A stretch of 13,711 bases of DNA from contig JAISSG010000026.1 of assembly GCA_031273185.1 (NCBI GenBank), positions 1 through 13,711 of the forward strand, given 5' to 3'. Positions within the stretch are counted from its first letter, which is position 1. Each line of letters opens with the position of its first letter. Both the position numbers and the translations under genes were made by a program. The notes below the pieces were generated by a model, which was not told where the DNA came from, made no database searches, and saw only the letters and a program-made list of their open reading frames with translations. The DNA is from Treponema sp. Its GTDB lineage: Bacteria; Spirochaetota; Spirochaetia; Treponematales; Breznakiellaceae. This document shows positions 7,364 to 13,593 of this stretch, one piece after another.

Positions 7364-9262
7364 ATGGCCGGAAGGGATATTTCAGCGCTTAGAGCCCTCG
7401 GCTGGGTTGAAAAGGGTATCTGTTACGGTTCCCTGTCCCTGCTTGCGCTGATCCCCTTTGCGGAGATGATATTGCGCCGCTTCAGCCTGGCAATCCCGGC
7501 GTCAAAATCAATAATGGTCCATCTCTTCCTGGTGCTGGGTTTTTTCGCCTCCATGCTCACGGTAAAATTCGGGGAGCATATATCGATAGCTGTCATTCAT
7601 TACATCAAGAACGACAAGGCAAAGCAGGCTCTGGAATTCTCAAGAACCCTTCTTTCGGTTTTTATCCTGAGCGTCCTGGCGTGGAACTGCATTTCGTATA
7701 TCAAGCATGGCCTTATGGGAAGGTCCGTCGGGTTTATACCTGAGCGGGTATTTGCCGCGGCCATGCCGCTTGGCTATATCGTGATCGCCCTGCGCTTTGC
7801 CCTAAAGCCCCAGGGAAAGCGGGAGAGGGTTATGGCCCTTGCGGCGATCCTGCTTGGCACTGTCGCGGCGCTTCCTGCAATCGCAAAAATAATCTGGGGC
7901 TTTGATCCGCCCGAGCCGTTTTTCTCCTGGGTAAACTCCCTGTACGACATAGCCTGGCTCATCCGCCTTCCCGCGATACTGTTCCTGATCCTGGCGGCGC
8001 TTTTGGGCATGCCGATTTTTGTGGCCATCGGCGGCATCGCCATGATCGCGCTGCAGGCGGCGGGGCGGGAGCCGGAGGCGGCCCCCATCCAGATTTTTTC
8101 CGCGCTGACCGAGGCGGACATCATCGCCATCCCCCTCTTTACCCTTACCGGCTTTTTCCTTTCGGAGAGCAACGCGGGCCAGCGGCTTGTTAACGCTTAC
8201 CGGCTGTTTCTTGGCTGGCTGCCCGGCGGCATGATCATCACCATCATCGTCATCTGCGCTTTTTTCAGCTCGTTTACCGGGGCTTCCGGGGTAACGATAC
8301 TCGCCCTTGGCGGCATACTGTACAAGATGATGAACGAAAACAGGTACCCCGAGCGTTTTTCCATAGGGCTGCTCACCTCTGCCGGGGGCGTTGGCCTGAT
8401 GTTCCCCCCCAGCCTTCCTATTATACTGGTTGGCATCACCAGCAGCACGATCCTGCACTTCATGAACGTGCGTACCTCTTACGACATTAAGCATTTTTTT
8501 GCCGGGGCAATTATCCCCGGGTTGCTGTTGGTGCTGGCGATGATTGCCACCAGCCTCGTGCTTTCGTCGAAAGTCAAAGTGCCCAGGGAAACTTTTGAGC
8601 CGGGGAAGGCGCTGCGCTCCCTCAGGGAATCCGCCTTTGAAATTTTGCTGCCAGTCATTCTGATGCTGGGCTATTTTACCGGGCTGTTCACGCTGGTGGA
8701 GGCCAGCGCGGTATCGGTAATCTATGTGGTAATCGTCGAGGTTTTTATCAAGAAGGATATCGCCGTCGCCGAAATACCGAAGGTTTTCCTGAAAGCCGTG
8801 CCGATCATCGGCGGGGTGCTGGCGATACTGGCAATGGCGAAGGCCCTTTCCTACGCCATCATCGATTCCGGCATACCTGAAAATTTCACTACCTGGATGC
8901 AGGGCGCGGTGCAGTCGAAATACGTTTTCCTTTTGCTGCTGAATCTTGCCCTGCTGGTGGTTGGCTGCCTGATGGACATATTCTCGGCAATCATGGTTGT
9001 GCTTCCCCTCATCGTCCCCCTGGGGTTTGCCTACGGGATCGATCCCGTGCATCTTGGGATCATCTTTATCATGAACCTGGAAGTCGGCTTTCTGACCCCG
9101 CCTGTCGGGATGAACCTCTTCCTTGCAAGCTACCGTTTCGAGAAGCCCTTCGCGGAAATATGCCGCTGCGTGCTGCCCTACATCCTAATCCAGTTTGCCG
9201 TGGTACTGCTCGTTACCTACATCCCCTGGCTTTCAACCTGGCTGCCCGGATTCTTTAATTAG
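7364..9262 (+). CDS. Fused TRAP transporter permease DctQ-DctM
   Basis: This inner-membrane permease is about 632 residues long and joins the small (DctQ, about residues 15-180, four helices) and large (DctM, about 190-630) TRAP subunits. TRAP systems use ion gradients rather than ATP to import the ligand delivered by the binding protein. DctM signatures are visible: FSSFTGASGVTILALGGI near residue 302, GLMFPPSLPIILVG near 343, and NLEVGFLTPPVGMNLFL near 571. The start is uncertain. The ATG at 7364 is 4 nt after the tatP stop, with AAGGAG 14 nt upstream, which is rather far. An ATG at 7325 overlapping tatP, or a TTG at 7298, would add 13 or 22 residues before the conserved part. The first residues of the 7364 version precede the first hydrophobic helix sensibly. 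Fused QM permeases are common in spirochaetes, including Tp0958. Confidence 0.92.
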   Translation: MAGRDISALRALGWVEKGICYGSLSLLALIPFAEMILRRFSLAIPASKSIMVHLFLVLGFFASMLTVKFGEHISIAVIHYIKNDKAKQALEFSRTLLSVFILSVLAWNCISYIKHGLMGRSVGFIPERVFAAAMPLGYIVIALRFALKPQGKRERVMALAAILLGTVAALPAIAKIIWGFDPPEPFFSWVNSLYDIAWLIRLPAILFLILAALLGMPIFVAIGGIAMIALQAAGREPEAAPIQIFSALTEADIIAIPLFTLTGFFLSESNAGQRLVNAYRLFLGWLPGGMIITIIVICAFFSSFTGASGVTILALGGILYKMMNENRYPERFSIGLLTSAGGVGLMFPPSLPIILVGITSSTILHFMNVRTSYDIKHFFAGAIIPGLLLVLAMIATSLVLSSKVKVPRETFEPGKALRSLRESAFEILLPVILMLGYFTGLFTLVEASAVSVIYVVIVEVFIKKDIAVAEIPKVFLKAVPIIGGVLAILAMAKALSYAIIDSGIPENFTTWMQGAVQSKYVFLLLLNLALLVVGCLMDIFSAIMVVLPLIVPLGFAYGIDPVHLGIIFIMNLEVGFLTPPVGMNLFLASYRFEKPFAEICRCVLPYILIQFAVVLLVTYIPWLSTWLPGFFN

Positions 9263-9285
9263 GGGGAGCTAGTACTGTATCCCCT
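9262..9285. terminator. Possible shared hairpin at the convergent TRAP permease/protease ends
   Basis: GGGGA at 9263-9267 can pair with TCCCC at 9280-9284 around a 12-nt loop that includes the short palindrome AGTACT. It sits exactly where the permease stop (9260-9262) and the protease stop (9271-9269) meet and could act in both directions. No T tract follows on either strand, so intrinsic termination is doubtful. Confidence 0.3.
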
Positions 9286-9682
9286 GTATCTCATCGCCGT
9301 GGGCGCCGACCAATACCTGTTCTGTGGGATCTACCATCAAATCCATATCCTCAAGCGGGATCACCCCCAAAAGGACCTCGTCGCAGTCCGGCATAACCCA
9401 GGGCTGGCAGATCATTGAACGGTTTTTCCAGTGGACTTCAACTGCCTCGGTCACGTTTACTACCGCTTTTGCATTGTTGGCCATTCTCGTTATCTTTGTC
9501 CCCCGCATTTCAAGCCCCAATTGCTGGCGCACTTCGTCGCTAATTATGAGCGTCATCGAGCCGGTGTCAACCACGGCCTGGACTTCGGTTTGCCGGATAT
9601 CCATCGCGCCGATAATCCCCCGTTGCGCGTTAGTCACATCGAAAGCGTTCTTGAGCGTTATTCCCGCGTAGACCGTTCCCAT
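9269..9682 (-). CDS. Small retropepsin-like aspartic protease (clan AA)
   Basis: This 137-residue protein carries the retroviral-type aspartic protease signature AVVDTGS, with catalytic Asp39, Thr40 and Gly41, followed by hydrophobic strands. A second-half motif, LLGVIPLEDMDLMVDP, resembles the LLG-x-x-x-L region of gag-type proteases. One DTG per chain means it would act as a homodimer. It has no signal peptide or membrane helix, so it is probably cytoplasmic; the substrate is unknown. The ATG at 9682 has GAGGAG with a 6-nt spacer. It is encoded after the sigma factor on the same strand but separated by about 105 nt, and its stop lies only 6 nt from the TRAP permease stop on the other strand. 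Such single-domain proteases are annotated in many bacterial genomes but are largely uncharacterised. Confidence 0.83.
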   Translation of the reverse strand: MGTVYAGITLKNAFDVTNAQRGIIGAMDIRQTEVQAVVDTGSMTLIISDEVRQQLGLEMRGTKITRMANNAKAVVNVTEAVEVHWKNRSMICQPWVMPDCDEVLLGVIPLEDMDLMVDPTEQVLVGAHGDEIQGIQY

Positions 9683-9705
9683 TGTTTTCTCCTCGTGTTG
9701 GATTC

Positions 9706-9732
9706 ATTGTAACCTGTTCAAGGTCTTTACAA
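9706..9732 (-). promoter_or_regulatory. Weak candidate promoter for the aspartic protease gene
   Basis: On the minus strand, TTGTAA (9732-9727) and TACAAT (9711-9706) resemble -35 and -10 boxes but are only 15 bp apart. The surrounding 105-nt gap between sigma gene and protease is AT-richer than its flanks. I see no clear terminator for the sigma gene in it, so the protease may also be reached by read-through. Confidence 0.3.
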
Positions 9733-9787
9733 CAGTATATGGCGAGAAAGTATGTTTTGCTTTAGTTTTTTCGGAAAATATGCCTGC

Positions 9788-10807
9788 CTAGAAGTGATCC
9801 TTCAGCTCGCTGAGTTCCTGGAAAGTGCGGAGCTTGAAGGTTGCCTTTTCCTGAATCTGGCGCACCCGCTCGCGGGTTATCCCCAAGAGCTTGCCTGTCT
9901 CCTCAAGGGTCAGCGGCCCCTCTCCGGCAAGGCCAAAGCGGAGCTGGATGATCTTCATCTCGCGCTCGGAAAGCTGGGAGAGTATGTCCCGCATGGTTTC
10001 CTGAAGAGTCATGGAGAAAACCATTTCAAAAGGCTCCGTCATGGAATCGTCCCTGATCAGGTCCGCCAGGCGGGTAAGGTTGCCGTCGTCAACTATGGTG
10101 TCAAGGCTGGTGGTTTCCTGGGAGAGCTTGACGATGTCTTTTATCTTGGACACCGGCAGGCCCAGGTACTCGGAAAGCTCCTCCTCGCTGGGGTCGCGCC
10201 CCAGATCCTGGGTAAGCTGCTTGGCGACGTAGTAGCATTTTTTTATCGTGTTGAGCATGTGGATGGGGATGCGGATTACCCGGCCCTTGTCCGCTATGCT
10301 CTTGATTATCGCCTGCCTGATCCACCATGTGCCGTAGGTCGAGAAGCGGCAGCCCTTGGTGTAATCAAAACGTTCTACCGCTTCGATCAGGCCGATGTTC
10401 CCCTCGTCAATCAGGTCCAAAAGGGAAAGCCCCCGGTGCTGGTAGTTCTTGGCGATGGAAACAACCAGGCGGAGGTTGGAGTTGATCATCCGGTTTTTGT
10501 AGAGCAGCAGGGCGCTGTCAAGCGCGGCTTTTTCCCGGCTGTAGTCGGCTTTTGCCTTGTCCTGGCGCTCTGCCTCAAGGTCCTTTAGCTTGGAGCGCAG
10601 GCTTACGATCTTTTCCCCTATGCTCTGCTCCTCCTGGACGGTCAGCAGGGGGAACTTTGAAATCTGCCTGAAATACAGGGCAAGAGGATCGGCCTCCTTG
10701 ACGATTTTGGACCGTTTTGCGCTTTTTGGCGAATAGCCCCTGGGGCGTTTCCGCAGGTTTTCATGTTCCGCGCTTTCCGTTTCAAGCGATACAAACGACT
10801 TTAGCAT
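9788..10807 (-). CDS. RNA polymerase sigma factor, sigma-70 family group 2 (RpoD/RpoS-like)
   Basis: This 339-residue sigma factor lacks region 1.1. Region 1.2 is at about residues 38-68 ([21 protein letters not shown]). Region 2 is at 107-190, with the core-binding and promoter-melting motifs [30 protein letters not shown] and [13 protein letters not shown]. Region 3 spans about 190-262 and region 4 about 275-335, ending in the helix-turn-helix [20 protein letters not shown]. All domains needed for -10 and -35 recognition are intact. Between regions 1.2 and 2.1 (about 69-105) there is a charged helical insertion longer than in RpoS. The N-terminal 37 residues are basic and poorly conserved. 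The ATG follows AGGGAG with an 8-nt spacer. The gene begins 33 nt after the LysM gene on the same strand. Group 2 status (alternative, not the housekeeping factor) is inferred from the missing region 1.1 and the context. Confidence 0.88.
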   Translation of the reverse strand: MLKSFVSLETESAEHENLRKRPRGYSPKSAKRSKIVKEADPLALYFRQISKFPLLTVQEEQSIGEKIVSLRSKLKDLEAERQDKAKADYSREKAALDSALLLYKNRMINSNLRLVVSIAKNYQHRGLSLLDLIDEGNIGLIEAVERFDYTKGCRFSTYGTWWIRQAIIKSIADKGRVIRIPIHMLNTIKKCYYVAKQLTQDLGRDPSEEELSEYLGLPVSKIKDIVKLSQETTSLDTIVDDGNLTRLADLIRDDSMTEPFEMVFSMTLQETMRDILSQLSEREMKIIQLRFGLAGEGPLTLEETGKLLGITRERVRQIQEKATFKLRTFQELSELKDHF

Positions 10808-10840
10808 TCCCGTATCTCCCTTTTTGTCATTTTTACATGC

Positions 10841-11677
10841 TTAGAACCTGGGCACTCTTGCCGGATCGACAGGAGACCCGTTCTGCGACACGAGCAGGAC
10901 CAGGTCCGGCTTGCCGGATGCCGGGTAGATGCCCAGTTTTCCCAATTCGGTTCCAGCCTCTATGACGTCACCCTTTCTGACGGAGAGGGTTTCGCAGGCC
11001 CCGTACAAATACCGATAGCCCCCGTCCGATTCAACAATCGCCACGTTGCCGTAGCCCCGCCAGGTGCTGGCATAAACCACCGTACCCCTGCTAAGGCTCT
11101 TGACCGATTCGGAGGCCGTCCCGGTAACAAGCACCCCCATGTTGCCGTTCATGTACAGTATTTCCTTTGCCGCTACAGGCCAGCGAACCGAGGGATCAAC
11201 GGTTGCCCTCGCGGGGGGCTGCGCGGATGCCCTTTGGGCCGGGCTGGCCGCTGCCGTTGCTGTTACTGCGGGGGCAGGATAGGGTATTTTGATCTTCTCG
11301 CCCGCCTTGAGAACGTAGTCCCTCGAAAACCCGTTGATGTCACGAAGGACCTGGAGGGTTACGCCCTGCCTGCGGGCAATGCTGTACAGGGTATCGTTTT
11401 GCGACACCGTGTATTCAAAGCGAGCCGCGGCGGGTGGCGAGTCCCCCCCCGCAGAGGGAATGGCGAGCCGCATCCCGACCAGCAGCCTGGAAGCATCGGT
11501 AATGTCGTTGCGGCGCATAAGCTCTTCCTGGCTGACCCTGTACGTCCGGGAAAGGGAGTAAATCGTGTCCCCCCTCACGACAACATGTACCCTGTCTTGC
11601 GCGGAAGCGCCATGCAAAAGCAGCCCGAACATGGCCGTTATGAGAAGAAAAGGCAATAGACTGCGCCAAGAGATCAT
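10841..11677 (-). CDS. Secreted LysM protein with degenerate M23 (LytM) domain, NlpD/EnvC-like
   Basis: This is a 278-residue exported cell-wall protein. A signal peptide (cleavage after ASA, residue 26) is followed by two LysM peptidoglycan-binding modules (about 30-74 with VVRGDTIYSLSRTY, and 88-132 with VSQNDTLYSIARRQ). Next come an Ala/Pro linker (134-162) and an M23-type beta domain (165-276). In active M23 enzymes the zinc ligands lie in LYAH and HLHFE motifs; here these read LYGAC (around 224-228) and PDLVLLV (257-263), so the metal site is gone. Catalytically dead LytM proteins such as E. coli NlpD and EnvC activate amidases at division, and that role is the likeliest here. No lipobox is present, unlike E. 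coli NlpD. No strong ribosome binding site precedes the ATG; the start is supported by the signal peptide. A sigma factor gene follows 33 nt downstream. Confidence 0.88.
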   Translation of the reverse strand: MISWRSLLPFLLITAMFGLLLHGASAQDRVHVVVRGDTIYSLSRTYRVSQEELMRRNDITDASRLLVGMRLAIPSAGGDSPPAAARFEYTVSQNDTLYSIARRQGVTLQVLRDINGFSRDYVLKAGEKIKIPYPAPAVTATAAASPAQRASAQPPARATVDPSVRWPVAAKEILYMNGNMGVLVTGTASESVKSLSRGTVVYASTWRGYGNVAIVESDGGYRYLYGACETLSVRKGDVIEAGTELGKLGIYPASGKPDLVLLVSQNGSPVDPARVPRF

Positions 11678-11695
11678 ATCACGTCATTATCGACA

Positions 11696-11732
11696 TGACT
11701 TCTGTCAATCTTGATTAAAATGATGTATCATT
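11696..11732. promoter_or_regulatory. Inverted repeats between divergent LysM and CYTH genes
   Basis: The 69-nt divergent gap holds two short inverted repeats: TGAC-TTCT-GTCA (11696-11707) and AATGAT-GT-ATCATT (11719-11732), the second with 6-bp arms. A -10-like TAAAAT (11716-11721) for the CYTH gene and a -35-like TTGACA on the minus strand (11708-11703) overlap them, but neither has a well-spaced partner. They may be operator half-sites; no binding protein can be named. Confidence 0.35.
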
Positions 11733-11746
11733 GCACTGGGTGAGTT

Positions 11747-12337
11747 ATGGCGACAGAAGTTGAGCTAAAAGTCCGCGTTGACGACATTGAGCCGGTGAAG
11801 GAGCGGCTTTCCGCTATCGGAAGCTATTGCCGATCCTGCCGCAAGTCCGATTCCTATTGGCTTTCCCCGAAAGGGCCCGAGGTGAGGGTTCGCCGGGAAC
11901 AGGGCGTTGAAGCGGACGGCGCGGCGTATGAATCCGCCGTGGTGACGTTCAAGTCAAAAACAATTTCCGGCGGCATCGAGGTAAACGACGAGCGGGAATT
12001 CACCGTGTCCAACGCCGCCCTTTTTGAAGAGCTTCTGGACAGCCTGGGCATGAGCAAAACGATACAAAAGGAAAAGACCGGCTGGGCATGGAGCATCCGC
12101 GTGGCGGCAGGGCAGGCACAAAACCCGCCTGCGGCAGCACAGTTGCCGATTCTCGCGGAAGTTATGCTGGTAAAGGACTTGGGCTGGTTTCTGGAGATTG
12201 AGATCGTCTGCCCCGACAACTGCGGGCAGGCGGTTGGGGAAAGCCGGAAGCGGCTGCTCGCCCTGCTTGCGGAGTTGGGGATACCGGCGGAACGAATCGA
12301 AAGCAGGCCGTATACACAGATGCTGGCCGCCTTGTGA
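11747..12337 (+). CDS. CYTH-domain protein (class IV adenylate cyclase CyaB / triphosphatase family)
   Basis: This is a 196-residue single-domain cytoplasmic protein of the CYTH superfamily, whose members act on nucleoside triphosphates, thiamine triphosphate or polyphosphate, or make cAMP. The hallmark EXEXK is EVELK at residues 4-8. Further tunnel residues are visible: Arg47 and Arg49 in EVRVRR, Lys69 and Lys71 in TFKSK, the EVNDEREF strand (78-85), Lys108 and Lys110, and Glu150 and Glu152 in GWFLEIEI. An Ala/Pro-rich segment (120-134) lengthens the loop before the penultimate strand. Adenylate cyclase and triphosphatase activities cannot be separated by sequence alone. The ATG follows GGGTGAG. 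The stop is 23 nt before the dCMP deaminase start, so the two are probably co-transcribed. Confidence 0.85.
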   Translation: MATEVELKVRVDDIEPVKERLSAIGSYCRSCRKSDSYWLSPKGPEVRVRREQGVEADGAAYESAVVTFKSKTISGGIEVNDEREFTVSNAALFEELLDSLGMSKTIQKEKTGWAWSIRVAAGQAQNPPAAAQLPILAEVMLVKDLGWFLEIEIVCPDNCGQAVGESRKRLLALLAELGIPAERIESRPYTQMLAAL

Positions 12338-12360
12338 ATCCGGGGGGAAGGGAGTTTTTT

Positions 12361-12852
12361 ATGGAAGAAACCGTTTATCGCAGGCCAAGCTGGGACGAGT
12401 ACTTTATGGAAGTGTGCGACGCCATTTCAAAACGGGCCACCTGCGACCGGGGGCGATCCGGCTGCGTCATCGCCAAGGACAACCAGCTTCTGGTAACCGG
12501 CTACGTGGGCGCGCCCGCCGGCCTTCCCCACTGCGACGAGGCCGGGCATCAGTTCAAGAAAATGCTCCACGAGGACGGCAGCGTTACCACCCACTGCGTC
12601 CGCACCGTCCACGCCGAGCAGAACGCCATTTGCCAGGCCGCCAAGCGGGGCATATCGATCAGCGGCGGCACCCTTTACTGCCGCATGACCCCCTGCCGCA
12701 CCTGCGCCATGCTGATCATCAACTGCGGCATTGTCCGCGTGGTGTGCCAGCGCCGCTACCACGACTCAGGCGACTCCGAGACGATGCTCTCCCTGGCAGG
12801 TGTCAAGCTGGAATACGTGCATGACGAAGTACAGCAGTACGATAAACAATGA
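12361..12852 (+). CDS. dCMP deaminase (cytidine/deoxycytidylate deaminase family, ComEB-like)
   Basis: This is a 163-residue zinc enzyme that would convert dCMP to dUMP, feeding thymidylate synthesis. The opening RPSWDEYFMEVCDAISKRA is typical of dCMP deaminases. The zinc site is complete: HAE at 84-86 (His84 ligand, Glu86 proton shuttle) and PCRTC at 111-115 (Cys112 and Cys115 ligands). The conserved GYVGAP segment and additional Cys/His (Cys28, His58, Cys79), similar to the second metal site of some dCMP deaminases, are also present. The start at 12361 was chosen because AAGGGAG lies 6 nt upstream; a GTG at 12334 overlapping the CYTH stop is an alternative but has no such site. It is the second gene after the CYTH protein and converges on the AMMECR1 gene. 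Confidence 0.92.
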   Translation: MEETVYRRPSWDEYFMEVCDAISKRATCDRGRSGCVIAKDNQLLVTGYVGAPAGLPHCDEAGHQFKKMLHEDGSVTTHCVRTVHAEQNAICQAAKRGISISGGTLYCRMTPCRTCAMLIINCGIVRVVCQRRYHDSGDSETMLSLAGVKLEYVHDEVQQYDKQ

Positions 12853-12856
12853 AATA

Positions 12857-12912
12857 TAGGGAACAGGGAAGTGAACAACTATCCCCAGTCCCTAACTCCT
12901 GGCCCCGATCCC
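12857..12912. repeat. G/C-rich heptamer repeat, copy 2, hairpin between convergent genes
   Basis: A short G-rich arm (TAGGGAACAGGGA, 12857-12869) is followed by a C-rich arm of 7-bp units beginning CCCCAGT at 12883, 12890, 12897 and 12904. The arms can pair imperfectly (TAGGGA with TCCCTA, AGGGA with TCCCC). Read on the minus strand, the C-rich arm matches the G-rich arm of copy 3. A second small hairpin (GATCC/GGATC, 12907-12920) follows directly. It lies between the convergent stops of the dCMP deaminase and AMMECR1 genes and may act as a transcription barrier, but has no T tract. Confidence 0.6.
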
Positions 12913-12920
12913 TTTGGATC

Positions 12921-13493
12921 CTATTCTTCTCCAAAAACAACTGCGGTGAAGGTGTACAGAATCGCATCGGGGGTATTGTAGGACTCAGGGGGGAGACCAG
13001 CCTTGACGCAGATGTAGTCAAGGTATTCGTTCAGGTTCCATCCCTGCTCGACCGGGACCTGGGGCAGCAGCACGCCGGATCGCCCGCCCCTCGTCAGGTA
13101 CAGCCCGTGGACCCCTACCTTAACCTGGCGGGGGTCGGGGCAGACGGACATGGGCGACAGGGCGGATATTTCAATGTGGCACATTTCCAACTCGCCGGGC
13201 CGCAACGGGGGAAAGCGGGGGTCGCCGAAAGCCGCCTCCCGTGCCATGACCCGCACCGTTTCCACCAGGGGGAGGCTCGCCGTCATCCTGCCTATGCAGC
13301 CCCGCAAGTTGCGCCCGCTGCCTCTGCCCAGCTTGTGCAGGGTGACAAAGGCCCCGCAAGGCTCCCGCAGCACGGCGCTGTTCGCCGCTTCGCCTGGGTA
13401 CTGCGGCTGGCGGCCCTCAAGTTTCGAGACGATGCTTTCTCGGGCATCGGCAAGCAGGATTTTTTGCTCGTCGGGGTTTATGGTAAAGTCCAT
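12921..13493 (-). CDS. amrA: AMMECR1-domain protein (AmmeMemoRadiSam system protein A type)
   Basis: This 190-residue protein covers the whole AMMECR1 domain. Family marks are the signature LRGCIG (residues 63-68), followed by a region with MAREAAFGDPRFPPL, the strand EMCHIEISALSPM, the GVHGLYL turn, and the tail GVLLPQVPVEQGWNLNEYLDYICVKAGLP. In bacteria such proteins often occur with a Memo-like and a radical SAM protein (AmmeMemoRadiSam system) of unknown biochemical role; neither partner is seen here. The cytoplasmic location is inferred from lack of signal or membrane segments. The ATG at 13493 has GAGG only one base upstream, and a TATAAT at 13504-13499 ends 5 nt before it, so the transcript may be nearly leaderless. 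The gene is bracketed by inverted copies of the heptamer repeat. Confidence 0.88.
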   Translation of the reverse strand: MDFTINPDEQKILLADARESIVSKLEGRQPQYPGEAANSAVLREPCGAFVTLHKLGRGSGRNLRGCIGRMTASLPLVETVRVMAREAAFGDPRFPPLRPGELEMCHIEISALSPMSVCPDPRQVKVGVHGLYLTRGGRSGVLLPQVPVEQGWNLNEYLDYICVKAGLPPESYNTPDAILYTFTAVVFGEE

Positions 13494-13498
13494 GCCTC

Positions 13499-13504
13499 AT
13501 TATA
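13499..13504 (-). promoter_or_regulatory. Perfect -10 box just upstream of the AMMECR1 start
   Basis: On the minus strand TATAAT (13504-13499) ends 5 nt before the ATG. Transcription would start at or within a base or two of the start codon. The expected -35 position falls inside the C-rich (minus strand) heptamer repeat and does not resemble TTGACA, so the promoter would be weak or need an activator. Confidence 0.4.
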
Positions 13505-13508
13505 TAAC

Positions 13509-13568
13509 GGGGACTGGGGACTAGGGAATGGGGACTGGGAAGGCTGACATCTTTCCCCAATCCCCAGT
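13509..13568. repeat. G-rich heptamer repeat, copy 3, with hairpin arm
   Basis: On the plus strand four 7-bp units start at 13509, 13516, 13523 and 13530 (GGGGACT three times and AGGGAAT once), then GGGAAGG. After a short loop come CCCCAAT (13555-13561) and CCCCAGT (13562-13568). The inner part folds as a strong hairpin, roughly 13530-13543 with 13551-13565. The G-rich side also fits a four-run G-quadruplex pattern. It lies between the AMMECR1 start and the IS end. Confidence 0.7.
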
Positions 13569-13593
13569 ACACCATGAAGCTCAATAACACTTA

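Noticed and set aside
7802..9052. Minus-strand open frame of 416 codons opposite the TRAP permease
   Set aside because: Its composition (His, Gln, Asp, Gly repeats) is the complement of hydrophobic membrane codons; the permease frame is clearly the real one.
9752..10588. Plus-strand open frame of 278 codons opposite the sigma factor
   Set aside because: Shadow of a gene with all sigma-70 regions intact on the other strand; no start signal.
11703..11708. TTGACA as a -35 box for the LysM gene
   Set aside because: No -10-like hexamer occurs at 16-18 bp spacing; GATAAT is only 11 bp away and TGATAT 21 bp away.
12198..12824. Plus-strand open frame of 208 codons overlapping CYTH and deaminase genes
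   Set aside because: Arg/Pro/His-rich out-of-frame reading across two well-supported genes.
12849..13547. Plus-strand open frame of 232 codons opposite AMMECR1
   Set aside because: Antisense to a complete AMMECR1 domain and running through both repeat copies; no family features.
12857..13568. CRISPR array from the spaced G-rich repeats
   Set aside because: The units are 7 bp and tandem, without 25-40 bp repeats or unique spacers, and no cas gene is present.
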